Below, piece after piece: positions 15,189 to 18,415 of a stretch of DNA of 18,415 bases (the stretch's first letter is position 1; every line of letters starts with the position of its first letter). The notes beneath the pieces were generated by a model. It saw only the letters and a list, made by a program, of their open reading frames with translations. It made no database searches and was not told the origin of the DNA. This DNA comes from UMGS1851 sp900555605 (lineage in GTDB: Bacteria; Bacillota; Clostridia; UBA1212; UBA1255). Location of the stretch: positions 1-18,415 of the forward strand of contig CABROF010000044.1 of the NCBI GenBank assembly GCA_902472555.1, written 5' to 3'. The translations under genes and the position numbers were made by a program.

Positions 15189-16235
15189 ATGAGAACATAT
15201 GATTACAGAACATTGGATAATCTGCCCATTCCCAACGACATTGTTGCTTATATCGCACAGATTCATGAGTACAAGGGCCGGCAGTCCATGCTGGACCCCG
15301 GCCGGGCGGATGTGTTGGAGGCTTTGGTTGAGGTGGCAAAAATTCAAAGCACAGGTGCTTCCAACCGAATTGAGGGTATCCGGACCAGCGATAAACGACT
15401 GCAGGAACTGGCCGGAACACAGGTACAGCCGAAAAACCGGGATGAGGAAGAAATTCTCGGATATCGGTGCGTATTGGATACCATTCATGAGAGTTATCCT
15501 TATATTCCGGTAAATGCCAATGTGATCCGGCAATTGCACCGTGATCTGTATCGTTTTTCTCCGCAGAGCTTTGGCGGTCAATTTAAAAATACGGATAATG
15601 TGATTGAAGAGACGGATTCGGCAGGAAATCAGTCGGTACGGTTTCAGCCGCTGCCGGCCTTTGAGACGCCGGCTGCTGTAGAGGCGCTTTGCAAAGCGTA
15701 TACGGAAGCGGTCTGCCGGGGAAAAACGGATCCATTGCTGTATACGATGGTATTTGTTTTAGATTTTTTATGTATCCATCCGTTTCTTGACGGCAACGGC
15801 AGAATGAGCCGCCTGCTGACACTGCTGCTTTTATATCAGAACGGTTATGTGGTCGGAAAATATATCAGTCTCGAAGCGCTGATAGAGAAAACCAAAGAAG
15901 GCTATTACCGCAGTCTGCAGCAGAGCTCTACGGGCTGGCATGAAGCGCAGAATGATATCTGGCCCTTTATACGATATATGCTGGGAATCCTGCTGGCTGC
16001 ATACCGCGATTTTGAAAACCGGGTTACAGTGGCTGCTGTCGGTAAAATGACAAAGGAGCAGCGGGTGCGGAAGGCTGTGGAGGAAACGCTCGGTCTGTTT
16101 ACCAAAGCCGAAATTATGGAACATTGTCCTGATATCGCGATGACAACAGTAGAAAAGGTGCTGGCGGATATGAAGCGCGAGGGCTTGATCACTGCAACCG
16201 GCACCGGCCGGGGGGCGAAATGGCGGAAGCAATGA
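15189..16235 (+). CDS. Fic-domain protein (predicted AMPylase) with C-terminal winged helix
   Basis: Fic proteins transfer AMP or another nucleotide moiety onto hydroxyl groups of target proteins. The 348-residue product carries the complete catalytic motif HPFLDGNGR (197-205). An N-terminal inhibitory motif of the [ST]xxxE[GN] type is present as SNRIEG (58-63; Glu62 would block productive ATP binding). This makes it a self-inhibited class II Fic protein. The last ~70 residues (QRVRKAVEETLGLFTKAEIM, then TTVEKVLADMKREGLI) look like a winged helix, so it may also bind DNA. The ATG follows GGGAG. Two candidate promoters and inverted repeats precede it. The next gene overlaps its 3' end. The target protein is unknown. 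Confidence 0.93.
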   Translation: MRTYDYRTLDNLPIPNDIVAYIAQIHEYKGRQSMLDPGRADVLEALVEVAKIQSTGASNRIEGIRTSDKRLQELAGTQVQPKNRDEEEILGYRCVLDTIHESYPYIPVNANVIRQLHRDLYRFSPQSFGGQFKNTDNVIEETDSAGNQSVRFQPLPAFETPAAVEALCKAYTEAVCRGKTDPLLYTMVFVLDFLCIHPFLDGNGRMSRLLTLLLLYQNGYVVGKYISLEALIEKTKEGYYRSLQQSSTGWHEAQNDIWPFIRYMLGILLAAYRDFENRVTVAAVGKMTKEQRVRKAVEETLGLFTKAEIMEHCPDIAMTTVEKVLADMKREGLITATGTGRGAKWRKQ

Positions 16236-17326
16236 GACCGGAAAGTGCCGCGGCCGGCGGCCTTTTTCAGAAGCGATACGATCTTCATTTTTTAGAGGCT
16301 TACAGCAGCGAAGAGCTGTTTTATAAACGTTATTATGAGCTTCGGGCGCAGCCGGAGGCCCTGCGCACATTTTTAGCGCCGTATCCGGTAGCGGATTTTT
16401 GGCTCCCGGAAATCAACAGCGCGCATCAGAAGGCAAATCAGGTTCATACGATTTTTGATTATTTTGATGACGACATTATGGTTACGAAGCATACCCGCTT
16501 TTATCCGCTGTTTGTTCATAAGCATGTTTTTTTTGAAATTATGGTAGTGATCAAAGGCAGCTGTGAGAACACGGTGGGCGGCCGGAAGCTGCATATGACT
16601 TCAGGTGACATCTGTATCATACCGCCGGGGGAGATTCATACCATCGGCATATTTGACGACAGTATCGCGATTAATATTCTGATCAAGCGGGAAACCTTTG
16701 ACGATGCATTTTTCTCATTACTGCCCAAAGAACACTTTTTGACGGATTTTTTCAGAAAAAATCTCTATCTTGACGAACATATTCCCGATAATTACGTACT
16801 GATCCGCATTGAGGAGGATCCCCCTGCAGAGACTGCAATCTGTGCGTTGATTTATGAGGATTTAGTCCGGCACAGAAATATGCCCCAGAAAGAAAATGCC
16901 CTTTTAAAGAAAAATCTGGTTCTGACAATTTTGAATTATTTTGCGTGCTACCGGAACGAGAACCGGAACATGGTAAAGATCAGCAGCGGAAATCCGGAGA
17001 AAATGAACGAGATTCTGAAATATATCTATGATCGGCATGCCACTGCCTCCCTGGAGACGGCTGCGGCCCATTTTCATTATTCGCCGCAGCATCTTAGTAA
17101 AATGGTTCTTGAAAGTACGGGCTTTTCCTTTATTCGTATCCTTCAGAAAGCAAAAATTGCCCAAGCGTGCTTTCTGCTGGCTACCACAAAAATGAAGATC
17201 TGTGATATTCCCAGCGTTGTCGGCTATGACAGCCTGCTGTATTTTAATCGTATTTTTAAAAAAGAAATGGGTGTTACGCCCAGCCGGTACAGAAGCCTGT
17301 ACGTCAATCATATTCCGCGGCAGTAA
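16220..17326 (+). CDS. AraC-family transcriptional regulator with cupin sensor domain
   Basis: The 368-residue product has an N-terminal cupin-like region (about residues 95-160: HVFFEIMVVIKGSCENTVGG, then GDICIIPPGEIHTI), typical of AraC proteins that bind sugars or related ligands. The C-terminal ~100 residues hold two helix-turn-helix motifs (SLETAAAHFHYSPQHLSKMV and KICDIPSVVGYDSLLYFNRI) and end with FKKEMGVTPSRYR, the family signature. Two starts are possible: ATG 16220 (behind a G-rich stretch) or ATG 16232, which overlaps the fic stop as ATGA. Either way translation is coupled to fic. A target could be fic itself or the secreted-protein gene downstream; both are inference. Confidence 0.92.
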   Translation: MAEAMRPESAAAGGLFQKRYDLHFLEAYSSEELFYKRYYELRAQPEALRTFLAPYPVADFWLPEINSAHQKANQVHTIFDYFDDDIMVTKHTRFYPLFVHKHVFFEIMVVIKGSCENTVGGRKLHMTSGDICIIPPGEIHTIGIFDDSIAINILIKRETFDDAFFSLLPKEHFLTDFFRKNLYLDEHIPDNYVLIRIEEDPPAETAICALIYEDLVRHRNMPQKENALLKKNLVLTILNYFACYRNENRNMVKISSGNPEKMNEILKYIYDRHATASLETAAAHFHYSPQHLSKMVLESTGFSFIRILQKAKIAQACFLLATTKMKICDIPSVVGYDSLLYFNRIFKKEMGVTPSRYRSLYVNHIPRQ

Positions 17327-17451
17327 TCGCTGCAAAGTTACAAAAAATTTATATTTTTTCGGGATTTGTATATAGGTTTTTGACACGGATCTTAAGAAAT
17401 GTATGTGTTTTGTGCTGGATATGTGACTATCTGTGAATTTATTTTCCGCTT

Positions 17452-17457
17452 TATAAT
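17452..17457 (+). promoter_or_regulatory. Candidate -10 box before the secreted-protein gene
   Basis: A perfect TATAAT lies about 35 bases before the start. No convincing -35 is found 16-18 bases upstream, so the promoter may need an activator, perhaps the AraC-type protein encoded just upstream. A TTGACA at 17380-17385 is too far away to pair with it and has only a poor -10 of its own. Confidence 0.4.
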
Positions 17458-17491
17458 ATAAAATAGCTTGCACTTGATTGGAGGTTATTTT

Positions 17492-18415
17492 ATGAAAAAG
17501 AAGTGGATTTTTATTTTAACGGCTATGCTCGCGGCAGTTTTCTGCGGACAGCTCCCGGAGGTCCATGCGGCGACATTTTCCTTTGAGGAGCCGTATGTGG
17601 ATTATGATGTGGGAGCCACCATGGAGGATGTGTATATGTCCTCTGAATGGATTAAAATATTCGGCGCGGGGAATGCGGCGGTACAGGGCGAAGAGAATCG
17701 ATATCTGCATGTCAACGGATATTTCGCCATGGAATACGCTGCCGTATTGGACGAGGATGTTGACGCTTACAGTGTTTCCTGCGATATGCGGATATTAGAG
17801 AACGGCGACGGCGTCGGGCTGTTTCTGCGTTCCGGCTATCTGGTCTATAAAGATAATGTCGCCTGGCATCATATGGCGGATCCTTATATGTTGCCCATGC
17901 ATTACTACGAATGGGATTGGTATGCGGAAAACGGCGGCAAAAACGGCCCTTCCGGAATCGGCTCGTCAGGCATCGTAATCATGCCGGAACTTCGGGAAGG
18001 GACAAACGGGGTCATCAGGATTCATTTTAAAACGCATGAAGCGGACGGTCTCAATGTAGGAAATATCAGCTATTCGTTTGACTCTCCCGTGCCGGTTTCG
18101 GAATTTTTCAAGATCACCGCAGAAGAACGTGATTCTGTGATTCGCATTTCCGTCAATTCTGAGCTGCTGGCGACGATTGCATTTTCCGGTGACGATGTTT
18201 ATGAGGATGACTTCTTTCATGATGCTCCGGCGGATTTCAGAGAGGTATATTATAAAAATGCAGTGCTGAAGGATGCTGCCGGCAATGAAGTGCTTAGCCT
18301 CGACAATGCGAGAATCGCTTTGGACGGAAAATTCGCCTTTGGCTCCAGAAAGGGCGCTTTTGATCTGGATAATTTCAAAGCTGATTACATTTATGATGAA
18401 GCCGCCGCAACACCG
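17492..18415 (+). CDS. Secreted protein of unknown function, cut at the window edge
   Basis: An uninterrupted frame of 308 codons runs from ATG 17492 to the end of the window, behind GGAGG at 17480-17484 (7 bases away). The first 26 residues are a classical Sec signal peptide (MKKKWIFILTAMLAAVFCG, then cleavage likely after VHA). The Cys at 18 is preceded by AVF, which is not a good lipobox, so a lipoprotein is unlikely. The mature part is rich in Asp, Glu, Gly and aromatics, with alternating strands (for example YAAVLDEDVDAYSVSCDMRI, GLFLRSGYLVY), like a beta-sandwich of the laminin-G or carbohydrate-binding kind. No catalytic motif was recognised. It may be a larger surface protein, as the 3' end is missing. 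Confidence 0.85.
   Translation, partial: MKKKWIFILTAMLAAVFCGQLPEVHAATFSFEEPYVDYDVGATMEDVYMSSEWIKIFGAGNAAVQGEENRYLHVNGYFAMEYAAVLDEDVDAYSVSCDMRILENGDGVGLFLRSGYLVYKDNVAWHHMADPYMLPMHYYEWDWYAENGGKNGPSGIGSSGIVIMPELREGTNGVIRIHFKTHEADGLNVGNISYSFDSPVPVSEFFKITAEERDSVIRISVNSELLATIAFSGDDVYEDDFFHDAPADFREVYYKNAVLKDAAGNEVLSLDNARIALDGKFAFGSRKGAFDLDNFKADYIYDEAAATP

Noticed and set aside
15166..15581. Minus-strand frames opposite the fic gene
   Set aside because: They are antisense to a clear Fic protein and have no ribosome binding site or family resemblance.
17380..17407. TTGACA promoter before the secreted-protein gene
   Set aside because: The -35 is perfect, but the best -10 at 16 bases is TATGTG with only three matches; the TATAAT further down is better placed.

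Overview
The window looks like chromosome from an anaerobic member of the Clostridia (Firmicutes). The grounds are strong GGAGG-type ribosome binding sites, frequent TTG and GTG starts, a Rex redox repressor, a Bce-type peptide-defence module, and [FeFe]-hydrogenase-like genes rich in Fe-S motifs. Base composition is close to balanced and I see no sharp shift that would mark a recent island. No rRNA, tRNA, CRISPR array, insertion sequence or phage gene was found.

Layout. 1-310: the 3' end of ligA with a strong intrinsic terminator. 310-3650 (minus): a gltX-glnS unit (glutamyl- and glutaminyl-tRNA synthetases) behind a recognisable promoter. 3759-8341 (minus): a complete Bce-type module in the order response regulator, histidine kinase, ABC ATPase, ABC permease. 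A second, apparently activator-dependent promoter with two exact 10-bp direct repeats lies in front of the ATPase gene. 8533-9471 (plus): a divergent LysR-type regulator whose promoter has a perfect 12-bp palindrome between the -35 and -10 boxes.

9591-14859 (plus) is the most interesting stretch. It holds rex, a small thioredoxin-like [2Fe-2S] protein, a PAS-containing sensory-type [FeFe]-hydrogenase homologue, a PP2C/SpoIIE-type phosphatase and a second hydrogenase homologue, with no terminator until 14941-14987. The arrangement suggests a module that reads H2 or redox state through an H-cluster protein and passes the signal on through a phosphatase. The second hydrogenase is broken into two overlapping reading frames by an apparent small deletion inside an N-terminal Fe-S motif.

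14941-15188 is a control region with a terminator, nested inverted repeats and two candidate promoters. It precedes a Fic-domain protein gene (15189-16235), whose stop overlaps the start region of an AraC-family regulator (16220-17326). The last gene, from 17492 and cut by the window edge, encodes a secreted protein of unknown function.

All assignments come from reading motifs by eye. Family names for the synthetases, Rex, Bce proteins, Fic, AraC and LysR proteins are secure. The physiological role of the hydrogenase cluster is inference.
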